Shown in pieces: positions 27,925 to 40,155 of a stretch of 55,731 bases of DNA. Each line of letters starts with the position of its first letter. Position 1 is the stretch's first letter. The stretch is taken from positions 1 through 55,731 of the forward strand of contig NZ_BBCB01000011.1 of the NCBI RefSeq assembly GCF_001311825.1, given 5' to 3'. This DNA comes from Salidesulfovibrio brasiliensis JCM 12178 (GTDB taxonomy: Bacteria; Desulfobacterota; Desulfovibrionia; Desulfovibrionales; Desulfovibrionaceae). Position numbers and translations under genes: made by a program. The notes under the pieces were generated by a model, which saw only the letters and a list, made by a program, of their open reading frames with translations, did no database searches and had not been told where the DNA came from.

Positions 27925-28356
27925 TCAGTCGCCCATGCGCGATGCGATGTGCTGCGCCCGGGCTTCCAGAATCTTTTCCTCATGGAACGACTTCTTCTCG
28001 TACGCGTCGCGAATCTTGGCCATCAGGGCGTCGATCTCGCAGGGCTTGAGAAGGTAGTCGAACGCGCCGTTCTTCATGCCGTCGATGGCGCTTTCCACCG
28101 TGGCATGACCAGTGAGCATGACCACCTCCACGAGCGGCCACGAGCTCTTGATCTGCTTGAGCACCTCGATGCCGTCCATGCCGGGCATCTTGACATCCAG
28201 CACGACCACATCCACATGCTTCCAGTCTTCCAACACCTTCAGCGCTTCGGCCCCGGAGTACGTAGTACGCACTTCCAGACCGCGCTTGCCGAGCCGCTTC
28301 GCCATGGTGTCCACGAACCCTTGTTCATCATCGACGAGGAGAATGTTCGCGTTCAT
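27925..28356 (-). CDS. Single-domain response regulator with short C-terminal helix
   Basis: 143 residues. The receiver has intact motifs (ILLVDDEQGF, DVVVLDVKMPGMDG, VMLTGHATVES, FDYLLKPCE). A C-terminal extension of about 20 residues follows (SFHEEKILEARAQHIASRMGD). It is closely related to the next receiver downstream, so this is probably a local duplication. It is likely a phosphorylation target of the kinase immediately upstream. Confidence 0.95.
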   Translation of the reverse strand: MNANILLVDDEQGFVDTMAKRLGKRGLEVRTTYSGAEALKVLEDWKHVDVVVLDVKMPGMDGIEVLKQIKSSWPLVEVVMLTGHATVESAIDGMKNGAFDYLLKPCEIDALMAKIRDAYEKKSFHEEKILEARAQHIASRMGD

Positions 28357-28400
28357 GGGTCCTCCCTTGTTTTCATTACTGCCGTCGGGATAATCCCGTC

Positions 28401-30109
<1,709 letters not shown>

Positions 30110-30112
30110 GGA

Positions 30113-30519
30113 TCACCTTTCCTCGACGGTGGTTCCGGGCTTCGTGATGCGGCTGCGCAGCAGGTCTCGCACCGCCTCCGTCAGCCGATCGGGGTTGCCG
30201 TTCTTCTCGACCACGGCTGAGGCCAGCCCCGCCGGTCCGGGATGTCGCCGGAGCTTTCGTGGTAGATATGCAGGATCACGGGAATGCGCGGAAAGCGCTC
30301 AGTCACCCGCTGAAGCAGGTTCTCCCCTTCCGTATCGGGGGTGTCGGCGGAAAGGATGATGAGGTCGGGCAGTTGCGGCGAATCCAACACTGCAAACAGC
30401 TCGGAACTGTTGCACGCGCCGTTGACGAGAAATCCTTCCGCGGCAAGCTCACGCCCTATGAACCCGCGCATGTGCGGGTTGCGTTCAGCTATGAGGATTC
30501 GTTGCTTTGTTCCCTGCAT
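30113..30519 (-). CDS. Pseudo-receiver protein lacking the phosphoacceptor aspartate; frame broken once
   Basis: The frame shifts at 30232-30233, where one extra base turns DRRGWPQP into DRAGLASAVVEKNGNPDRLT and gives about 135 residues. Start ATG 30519 has AAGGAG eight bases upstream. The fold is a receiver (RILIAERNPHMRGFIGREL), but the acidic pair reads AlaGlu and the phosphoacceptor position is serine (DLIILSADTPD). The distal lysine is present in VVEKNG. It therefore probably cannot be phosphorylated normally and may act by binding the kinase. It is the first gene after the sigma54 promoter at 30546-30561. Confidence 0.85.
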
Positions 30520-30545
30520 GGTCCACACTCCTTGCCACCAGTAAA

Positions 30546-30561
30546 GGCAAAGCGTGTGCCA
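30546..30561 (-). promoter_or_regulatory. Sigma54 promoter of the kinase-receiver-permease operon
   Basis: On the minus strand this reads TGGCAC-ACGCT-TTGCC, a match at every key position to TGGCAC-N5-TTGCW except the last base. Transcription should start about 12 bases downstream, close to the ribosome site of the pseudo-receiver gene. An NtrC-type activator gene ends about 145 bases upstream. Confidence 0.75.
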
Positions 30562-30659
30562 GAATCTGCACCAGGAAGAAAACTCTTCAACAATCTGTAA
30601 TGAAAGGAAATATGAGAAAGGTTCAAAAAGAAAGACCGTGACGCCCAGACCGCAGCCGT

Positions 30660-30677
30660 CAGCTATTTTTATAGCTG
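30660..30677. promoter_or_regulatory. Palindrome, candidate enhancer for the NtrC-type activator (or terminator of its gene)
   Basis: CAGCTAT-TTTT-ATAGCTG is a perfect inverted repeat about 100 bases upstream of the sigma54 promoter, a normal enhancer distance. AGCTGAC repeats nearby at 30686. Because it also follows the activator's stop codon it could alternatively help terminate that transcript. Confidence 0.45.
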
Positions 30678-30705
30678 GTGAAAAAAGCTGACACCGAAAG
30701 CCGGA

Positions 30706-32117
<1,412 letters not shown>

Positions 32118-32133
<16 letters not shown>

Positions 32134-33614
32134 TCACGGGCCTCCTTCAGGGGGAGCGCGAGAAGAAACGAAGCGCCCCGGTTGCTGGGCTGAAGGTGAA
32201 TCCAGCCCCCGTGCTCGGCCATTATCCTGTTGGCGATGGACAGGCCGAGGCCGGTGCCTTCCTCCTTGGTGGAGTGGAAAGGCTTGAAAATGTGGTCGCG
32301 CTGGGATGCAGGGATGCCCGGCCCGTCGTCAGAAACCGTGATCGCCACCATGGACCCCTTGCCGCCGAAGGAGCCGACCTCCTCGGAAATGGTGATACGG
32401 CCGCCGTCCACCATGGCGTCACAGGCGTTCATAATCAGGTTCACGAGCACCTCCTTGAGCTGTTCGGGGTCAGCGTTGACGTCAGGCAGCGGCTTCTTGC
32501 GCACCACGCGAGCCTCCACCCCGCAGGATTCCAGCCTGTGCCGGAGCAGTTGCAGAGTGTTGTCCACCAATTCGGAGGGCGAAACGGTCTGCACCTTGAG
32601 CTTGGGCGGCCGTGAGAATTCGAGGAAGTTGCGGATGATGGTGTCCAGATGGCGGATTTCCTCGGAGATGACCTCGAAGTCTTCCTGCTGCACCGAGTCG
32701 AGATTCAGGCTGCGCTCAAGGGAAAAAAGGCGCATCTTGACCGAAGTGAGCGGATTCCTGACCGAGTGGGCCACCCCGGCGGCCAGCTTGCCGACCATGG
32801 CCATTTTCTCGGCCTGCACCACCTGCTCCCGGCTCTGCTGCAACATGACGTGCGCGTGGTCCACGTCCTCCAAAAGGCCGGTGACGCGCTCGGAGAGAGC
32901 GCCGATTTCGCCGGTAAGCCCATGCATGGTGGCGGAGTCGCCGTGAGCAAGCCGTCTGATGGGCTCCAGAATCCGCTTGAAGAGCAGAAAACCCAGCCAC
33001 AGGGCCACGAACAGTGAAAGGGGGACCGCAAAGAGCGAAAGCCCGGCCATGACCTGTGCCTTGCGCCTGTACTCGGTGCCGCTCTTTTCAAGATTTTGTT
33101 CGTGCAAGCGCTTGTACCGCTCACAGAGCTCATATATCTCCACGAACCGCTTTCGGACCTCCCAGTGCAACTGCTGGCCCTGATCGCGTTCCTCCCGGCG
33201 ATAAAGCTCCACCACCCGGTCGCGCGACGCCGCAAAGCGAAGATAGCCGGACTCGATGCGGTTGAGCAGCTCCCGGCTGCCCTTTACCGCGTCGATATCG
33301 CGGGCAAGGGTCATCCAGTGCTCGAACGACGCCGCATGCTGGCCCAACTCGGTCAGCCACGAGTCATCACCAGTCAGGAAGAAATAGGTCACGTACCCTT
33401 TCTGGGCCACCAGCTCGCTCTCCAGCCCCTGCGCCGCCACGAGCGCGGCGATGTCCCGGTCTTCAATGCGCTGAAAGAGTTTCTGGGTTTCGTAGATGTA
33501 CCACAGCGTATAGCACCCGCCGATGATGGTGACGGCGGTGAGGACGACAAGCAGCACCTTGAGTTTTGTGCCCAGGCTGATCGTTCTGTTTCCAAAAAGG
33601 TGGTGGTCCTGCAT
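32118..33614 (-). CDS. Membrane sensor histidine kinase (NtrB/ZraS-like) paired with the sigma54 activator
   Basis: 498 residues from ATG 33614, which has GGAG about five bases upstream; a longer in-frame start at 33671 lacks one. A membrane helix (19-39), a helical periplasmic domain of about 140 residues and a second helix (near 190-212) precede a linker. The HisKA box is AAGVAHSVRNPLTSVKM, and the HATPase has NLIMNACDAM, DDGPGIP and EGTGLGLSIANRI. The periplasmic part resembles four-helix-bundle sensors; its ligand is unknown. Confidence 0.92.
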
Positions 33615-33714
33615 TATCTCCGTCCTTGATGGTAAGGTCCCGTATTTTGCAACTATCGGAAACGGAAACAAAAACCAAGACCCAATGGCTTCGCGGCGGG
33701 CAGAAATCGACTCT

Positions 33715-35574
33715 TCATCGCTCTGCCCCGGAGGGTGCCGGCGGCTTGCCGGTCTTCAGCCTCCTGCCCTCATCAGGCAGCGGCATGCAGGCGGCGATTC
33801 CGATTATGCGCCATTCCGCCTTGGGGGTGAACTCGCGTTCGGCGGTGAACAGATGGATACGCCCTCCCGGCGTCACGGCAAACAGCGGAATCCGCTTCTC
33901 CTCGCACTGATCCATATACAGCTCGAAGGTGAACTTGTCGGTCAGGGGCGTGGTCTTCAGCTCCGCGCCCTTTTCAATCAGGTCGGCAAGGGTGTCGTAT
34001 GTGACGTCCTCACCGAAGAGCTGTCTGCCGCTTGCCCGGATGGATGACTTGGCACCGTTCTCAGGGTCTTCGGGGCGGCGGGTGCGGATGGAAAACACGT
34101 TGGCCGAGCCGAACTCCATGCGATAGTACTGGGCGGCGAGCGCGTTGAGCTCACGGCTCTGGCTCAGGGCCAACAACCTGCCGATGCCGATCAGGCTCAG
34201 GTGTCGCTCCGCATGTTCGGAGACAGGATTACCCCAGTAGACACGAAGACCGGCCATGCGCGCGGCCATGACGTTTTCCCAGTTCTGGTCGGTAAGCTGG
34301 ACCGGGAAGCCGTTCTCCTTGAGTTCTTCGGCCACTGCGCGGGCCACCTTGTCCGCGCCCACGATGAGAAATCCCTTTGGCTCGGGCTCCGCAACCTTCA
34401 GCAGCTTGGCGATGGGCCGGGCCGTGGCGCTCTGGAGCAGCACAGTCCCGACGATGACCATGAACGTGAGCGGCACCAGCTTGGGTGCCTCAAAATATCC
34501 GAGGCTCTCCAACTTGATGGCAAAAACCGCGGAAATTGCCGCGGCAATGATGCCGCGAGGGGCGATCCATGCAAGAAAATGCCGCTCTGCCATGGAGAGT
34601 TTTGACCCGTACGCAGAAACCTGCGCGGTGATCGGCCTCGACAGGAACTGGATAACCCCGAAGAGGGCCAGCGCGGGCCAGCCGAGGGTGGTGAACACGC
34701 TCAAATCCATACGCGCGGCAAGGATGATGAAAAGCATGGAGATGAGCACCACACTGAGGTGCTCCTTGAAGTCGAGAATCTGGTCCAGTTCGACGCCCTT
34801 GGTGTTGGCCAGCCAGATGCCCATGACTGTAACCGAAAGCAGGCCGGATTCTGGCTCAAGGCTATCGGACAGGGCGAAAATGGTGCAGACCAGCGCCAGC
34901 GCGGCAAAGTTGGCGAGATAATGCGGTATCCAGTGCCTGCGCATGACAAGGCCGAAGAGATAGCCGCTCACGCAGCCGAGGATGCCCCCGATGGCGAGGA
35001 TTCTGCTGAACACCAACAGCATGTCGGTGATACCGTCCTGCACGCCGCCCGCCACGATGAACTGAAACACCAGAACCGCGAGGGTCGCACCTATGGGATC
35101 GATGAGGATGCCCTCCCAGCGCAGGATGTGCGCAAGGTTCTCCTTGGGCCTGACCGTGCGGAGCATGGGCATGATGACCGTGGGTCCGGTTACGACCATC
35201 AGCGCACCGAACAGGAACGACACCTCCCACGAGAAATCCAGAAGCAGACGGGTGGCCACCGCAGTAATCAGCAAGGTTATCATGGCCCCGACCGTAATCA
35301 TGTTTCGGATGACTTTCTGAAGTCCGGGGATGTCCTGAAACTTGAGGGTCAGGCTGCCCTCGAAGAGAATGACCGCGACCGCCAGCGAGATGAACGGGAA
35401 AAGCATGTCACCGAACAGCACGTCCGGATTCAGGAAGCGCACTACCGGGCCGACCAGGATGCCGCTGAGCAGCAGGAAAAGGATGGCAGGCAGCTTCACG
35501 CGCCAGGCAATCCACTGGCAGAGTATGCCGACGAGCAGGATTCCCGAAAGTGCGATGAGTGCGTGGGTGTGCAT
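33715..35574 (-). CDS. CPA1-type cation/proton antiporter with C-terminal TrkA-N domain
   Basis: 619 residues. The first 400 or so form 12-13 membrane segments of the NhaP/CPA1 type, with LFEGSLTLKF, VVTGPTVIMP, RWEGILIDPIGA (the Asp pair region for ion exchange) and WIAPRGIIAAAI. Residues from about 405 form a Rossmann-like TrkA-N domain (KGFLIVGADKVARAVAEELK), followed by a C-terminal regulatory part. It should exchange Na+ or K+ for H+, possibly gated by nucleotide. It stands alone: 101 bases upstream of the neighbouring kinase gene and divergent from the Lap genes. Confidence 0.93.
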   Translation of the reverse strand: MHTHALIALSGILLVGILCQWIAWRVKLPAILFLLLSGILVGPVVRFLNPDVLFGDMLFPFISLAVAVILFEGSLTLKFQDIPGLQKVIRNMITVGAMITLLITAVATRLLLDFSWEVSFLFGALMVVTGPTVIMPMLRTVRPKENLAHILRWEGILIDPIGATLAVLVFQFIVAGGVQDGITDMLLVFSRILAIGGILGCVSGYLFGLVMRRHWIPHYLANFAALALVCTIFALSDSLEPESGLLSVTVMGIWLANTKGVELDQILDFKEHLSVVLISMLFIILAARMDLSVFTTLGWPALALFGVIQFLSRPITAQVSAYGSKLSMAERHFLAWIAPRGIIAAAISAVFAIKLESLGYFEAPKLVPLTFMVIVGTVLLQSATARPIAKLLKVAEPEPKGFLIVGADKVARAVAEELKENGFPVQLTDQNWENVMAARMAGLRVYWGNPVSEHAERHLSLIGIGRLLALSQSRELNALAAQYYRMEFGSANVFSIRTRRPEDPENGAKSSIRASGRQLFGEDVTYDTLADLIEKGAELKTTPLTDKFTFELYMDQCEEKRIPLFAVTPGGRIHLFTAEREFTPKAEWRIIGIAACMPLPDEGRRLKTGKPPAPSGAER

Positions 35575-35843
35575 GGTGGCTCCTTTTCCGTCCTTGGTAC
35601 TTGGCAGAGATCGCGCAACGATACCGGTCTACTACGATGTACCGATATCAGGGGCGCGCGTCAAAGAATCCCGGTATGGTCCGACAGCTTTTTTTGCTGA
35701 AAACGTTGCTCCGAGCGGGAAGATAGGCCATTTCCGTCCTTGACAAAATCAACGCGACTGGAAAAGTTGAAATTTGAGACCATGTTAATCCCCGGCACGA
35801 CCTCCGCGCCGATATCCGAATAACGATCAGGCAGGCAAACACA

Positions 35844-38068
35844 ATGGCCGAAGAGACCAGAGAAAAGAACCCGTCCGGAGAGCAGACCGCCGCCGGACCT
35901 GACGACAAGGCCGCAACGGACCGTCCGGACGAGCGACTTTCGCCCAAGGACATAGACTACCAGCCGCCGCTGGTGATCTGCCTTTCCATAATCAGCCGAC
36001 TGCTTGGAAGGCCGGTCTCCTCGGCCACGCTCAAGGCAGGCATCCCGCAGCAGGAAAAGGTCATTACCGCAGCCTCCATGGTCCGTGCTGCAGACAAGAT
36101 CGGCATCTCCGCCAAGACGGTGCACCGGCCCGAAGTGCAAAGCATCACCCGGCTGGTGATGCCCTGCATTCTGCTGCTGCGCGGCGGCAACGCCTGTGTG
36201 CTGGTGGATTTCGACGACACCACGGCCCGCGTGCTGCTTCCCGGCCATGGGATGACCGAGACGGAAATCGCGCTGGAAAAGCTGGATGAAGAATACACCG
36301 GGTACGCCATCTTCTGCCGCCGTAAAAGCCGTCTGGACGCCCGCGCCAGCAAGTTGCGGCTGGTGAAAGCCAAGCGCTGGTTCTGGGATGTGATCCTGCG
36401 GTTCTGGCCGGTGTACCGGCATGTCATAGCGGCCAGCATCATGACCAACCTGATCATCGTGGCCTCACCGCTGTTCATAATGAACGTCTACGACAGGGTC
36501 ATACCGAACAACGCGCTCGATACGCTCTGGGCGCTGGCCATCGGCATCGGCATAGCTACCTCTTCGACTTCCTGCTCAAAAACCTGCGCAGCTATTTCGT
36601 CGATGTGGCGGGCCGCAACGCGGACGTGCTCATCGGCAGCCGGATAATGCAACACCTCATGTCCGCCCGGCTGGACCACATGCCCGAATCCGCGGGGGCC
36701 GTGGCCAACAACATCCGCGAGTTCGAATCACTGCGGGAGTTTTTCAGCTCCAGTTCGCTGGTGGCGCTCATCGACCTGCCGTTCCTGCTGCTCTTCATCT
36801 GGGTGGTCTACTACATCGGCGGGCCGCTGGTCTGGCCCATCGTCATCGCGGTGCCCATCGTCATCCTCGTGGGCCTGTTCATGCAGATGCCCTTTCAGCA
36901 CATCATTGAGACGCACTACAAGGAGAGCACCCAGAAAAACGCCCTGCTTTTCGAGATAGTGCAGGGGCTGGAGACCATCAAGACCAGCATGGCCGAAGGC
37001 CGCATGCAGGCCCGCTGGGAAAACGTGGTCGGCATGTCCGCGCTCTCCAACAGCCGCGCCAAGGTGCTGGCCAATATCTCCATCACCTTTTCCGTGTTCA
37101 TCACCCAGATGGTCAGCGTGGCGATCATCATCATCGGCGTGTACCAGATCGCCGAAGGCCAGCTCTCGATGGGCGGGCTCATCGCCTGCAACATCCTTTC
37201 AAGCCGCGCCATGGCACCGCTCAGCGCCGTAGCCGGGCTGCTCTCGCGTCTGCAGCAGTCGCGCATGGCCCTCAACGCCCTGAACCTGCTCATGGACCTG
37301 CCCAGCGAGCGGCCCGACGACAAGGACACCTTCCACTACGGCGAGATCGAACCAACACTTGACGTGGACGAGGTCTCCTTCAGCTACCCCGGCACGGACA
37401 AGGCGGTGCTGAACGAAGTCCGACTGCATCTCAAGCCCGGCGAAAAGGTGGGCATCATCGGCCGCACCGGGGCCGGGAAATCCACGCTCGGCAAGCTCTG
37501 CGTCGGGCTCTACCAGCCGGTGAAAGGCTCCGTGAAGGTCGGCAACATCGACCTGCGCCAGATGGACGTCGCCAACCTGCGGCGCAAGGTCGGGTACGTT
37601 TCGCAGGACCCGCTGCTCTTTTACGGAACCCTCAGGGACAACATCGCCTTCGGGCTGCCCGAGGCGGACGACCTCTCCATCAAGAACGCTGCCGAAATCG
37701 CGGGCGTGGACGAGTTTGTCCGCGACCACCCTGCGGGATACGCCATGAAGGTCGGCGAGCGCGGCTCGTCCCTCTCTGGCGGGCAGCGGCAGGCGGTGTC
37801 CATCGCACGCGCCCTTCTGCCGGACCCGGAGATTCTGATCATGGACGAACCGTCAAGCAACATGGACAACCAGTCCGAGCAGCAGCTCAAGATGCGACTG
37901 GCTCCGTATCTCAAGGAAAAGACGGCCATTTTCATCACGCACCGCCACTCCATGCTGGATCTCGTGGACCGGCTGGTGGTCATGGACAAGGGCCGCATCG
38001 TCGTGGACGGGCCCAAGCAGGCCGTTCTCGAAGGCCTCAAGTCCGGAAAGATCAAGGTTGCCATGTGA
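35844..38068 (+). CDS. lapB: Type I secretion ABC transporter, LapB-like; frame broken once
   Basis: The frame shifts near 36553: adding one base in CATAGC joins AIGIGI to YLFDFLLKNLRSYFVDVAGR and gives 741 residues. The N-terminal C39-like domain (about 35-165) lacks the peptidase catalytic cysteine, as in RTX-type exporters. The membrane domain spans about 190-460. The nucleotide-binding domain has Walker A GRTGAGKST, signature LSGGQRQAVS, Walker B ILIMDEPSS and the switch His in FITHRHS. With the fusion protein downstream it should export a large surface adhesin. No adhesin or outer-membrane TolC/LapE gene lies in the window. Confidence 0.92.
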
Positions 38069-38075
38069 GGCCATC

Positions 38076-39410
38076 ATGAAAAACAAACAACACGAACGCG
38101 AAACGCTCCTCTACATGTCCGAGGTGGACCAGGCCCTGTACGGGCGCGGCCGCCGTATCGCCTATATCATGTCCTCATCCGTCATCATCATGCTGGTGGG
38201 TTTTCTGATATGGGCATACTTCGCCGAACTGGAAGAGGTCACGCGCGGCTTCGGCAAGGTCATCCCCTCCCAGCGCGTACAGGAAATCCAGAACCTCGAA
38301 GGCGGCATCCTGAGCGAAATATTCGTTTACGAAGGCCAGCAGGTGGATAAGGACACCCTCCTGTGCAGGTTGCGCAACGAGCAGGCGGCCAGCTACTACC
38401 GCGACGCCTTTGCCAAGTCGCTGGAACACCGCGCGGCCATTGCCCGCCTCGTGGCAGAAGTCGATGAAACAGAACCCGTTTTCAGCGATGAACTGAAGGA
38501 AAAAGCCCCGCAACTGGTGGAAGACCAGCTGCGCATCTTCAATGCGCGCAAGGAACAGCTTCGCATCGACCTGAGCCTTCTGGAAAGCGAATACCTGCAG
38601 AAGAAGCAGGAAGTGACCGAAATGCAGAGTCGCAGGCGGCAGCTCCTCCAGAGCCTCAAGGTGGCCGAGCGGCAGCGGGACATCACCAAGCCGCTGGTGG
38701 AAAAACAGATTCACTCCGAACTGGACTTCCTCTCGCTGGAACAGAAAGTCCTTGAGCTTCGCGGCGACGTCGAGGCCCTGTCCCTCGGCATCCCGAGAGC
38801 CAGACAGGCTGCGGAGGAAGAGAAAAACCGTATCGAGCAGCGCCGGGCGGAGTTCAAGAGCGAGGCGCTCAACGAGCTGAACGAACGGCGCCTCGAACTC
38901 ATCTCCATCAACGAGACCCTTTCGGCCCGCAGCGACCGTGTCACCCGCACGGATGTGCGTTCGCCCGTGCGCGGAATCGTCAAGACAATCATGATCAACA
39001 CCCTCGGCGGCGTGGTCCAGCCCGGCGAATCCATCATGGAGATCGTGCCGCTGGACAGCACCCTGCTCATCGAGGCGGAGATCAAGCCCGCTGACATTGC
39101 CTTCGTGCACCCCGGCCAGAAGGCGCAGGTCAAGATCACGGCCTACGACTTCTCCATCTATGGCGGACTCGAAGGCACCGTGGAGCACATCAGCGCAGAC
39201 ACCATTCAGGACGAAAAGGGGGACAACTACTACCTCATCAAGGTGAGAACGAAGTCCAACGCGTTGAGGTATCAGGGAGAAAGCCTGCCGATCATGCCGG
39301 GCATGACCGCTCAGGTAGACGTGCTGACCGGCAAGAAGTCCGTGCTGGACTACCTGCTCAAGCCCATCCTGAAGGCGAAGCAGAACGCTGCGGGAACGCT
39401 AACCGGATGA
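38076..39410 (+). CDS. lapC: Type I secretion membrane fusion protein, LapC/HlyD-like
   Basis: 444 residues from ATG 38076, with TGAGG six bases upstream. One membrane helix (about 30-50) leads to the lipoyl half-motif NLEGGILSEIFVYEGQQV, a long coiled-coil hairpin (about 120-290) and the C-terminal beta-barrel region (RSPVRGIVKTI, IEAEIKPADIAFVHPGQKA). It bridges the inner-membrane ABC transporter and an outer-membrane TolC-type channel. It begins just after the transporter stop and overlaps the lapG-like start by four bases. Confidence 0.95.
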   Translation: MKNKQHERETLLYMSEVDQALYGRGRRIAYIMSSSVIIMLVGFLIWAYFAELEEVTRGFGKVIPSQRVQEIQNLEGGILSEIFVYEGQQVDKDTLLCRLRNEQAASYYRDAFAKSLEHRAAIARLVAEVDETEPVFSDELKEKAPQLVEDQLRIFNARKEQLRIDLSLLESEYLQKKQEVTEMQSRRRQLLQSLKVAERQRDITKPLVEKQIHSELDFLSLEQKVLELRGDVEALSLGIPRARQAAEEEKNRIEQRRAEFKSEALNELNERRLELISINETLSARSDRVTRTDVRSPVRGIVKTIMINTLGGVVQPGESIMEIVPLDSTLLIEAEIKPADIAFVHPGQKAQVKITAYDFSIYGGLEGTVEHISADTIQDEKGDNYYLIKVRTKSNALRYQGESLPIMPGMTAQVDVLTGKKSVLDYLLKPILKAKQNAAGTLTG

Positions 39411-40093
39411 TCAGCCCCTTGCGCATACGCCGCGCCGCACAGCGCACATTCATCACGGCCCTCGCGGTCGTATGTTTTGCGTGCCTTGCGCCCCGTGCCC
39501 ATGCGCAGGACTCTCATGACAAGCCGCCGGAACTTTTCGGCACCATGGAATTCAAGGGCACCATCACCCGGCTGCCCAAATGGACCGGCGTGCTCCAGAA
39601 AATGCGGCTGTGGAAGGGGTATTTTCAGGGTGCAAAGACTTCGGGGCTGCCCTCGCGCTCCGGTTGGCAAAAACTGAAAGATCAGGTCTCGGACAAGCCA
39701 CCCATGGAGAAGCTCAAGGCCGTGAACCGTTTCTTCAATCAGTGGCCCTACAGACTGGACAAGGCCAACTACGGCCGGAGCGACTACTGGGCCACCCCGT
39801 TCGAATTTCTCAAAAAATCCGGCGATTGCGAAGACTACGCCATTGCCAAATATTACGCGCTCAAAGAACTCGGCTTTTCCGTGGAAGATATGCGCATCGT
39901 GGCGCTCAAGGACATGATTCGCAACATCGGCCACGCCGTGCTGGCCGTCTACCTCGACGGCGAAATCTTTGTTCTCGACAACCAAACCGTGATGGTGCTG
40001 CCGCACGACCGCTACACGCACTACGTGCCGCACTATTCGGTGAATGAAAAGTACCGGTGGATGCATGTTCCCCGAACCAAGCTTGATGACTGA
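39407..40093 (+). CDS. lapG: LapG-like periplasmic transglutaminase-fold cysteine protease
   Basis: 228 residues with a signal peptide (about 1-34, ending APRAHA). The bacterial transglutaminase-like protease core has the catalytic triad Cys141 (SGDCEDYAIAKY), His176 (NIGHAVLAVY) and Asp191 (FVLDNQ). In Pseudomonas, LapG cleaves the N-terminus of the LapA adhesin and releases cells from the surface unless it is held by the c-di-GMP receptor LapD. Here it overlaps the fusion-protein gene by four bases and is followed by a membrane HD-GYP-like protein where lapD would be expected. Confidence 0.94.
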   Translation: MISPLRIRRAAQRTFITALAVVCFACLAPRAHAQDSHDKPPELFGTMEFKGTITRLPKWTGVLQKMRLWKGYFQGAKTSGLPSRSGWQKLKDQVSDKPPMEKLKAVNRFFNQWPYRLDKANYGRSDYWATPFEFLKKSGDCEDYAIAKYYALKELGFSVEDMRIVALKDMIRNIGHAVLAVYLDGEIFVLDNQTVMVLPHDRYTHYVPHYSVNEKYRWMHVPRTKLDD

Positions 40094-40155
40094 CCACATA
40101 CAAAGAGAGATCCGGCCCCAGCAGGCCCGAATTTCTATAACCTGATGGAGTTGTT

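Noticed and set aside
34991-35843. LapA-type adhesin or TolC gene near the Lap module
   Set aside because: The flanking sequence is occupied by the antiporter gene and a divergent promoter region; no repeat-rich adhesin or outer-membrane channel ORF is present.
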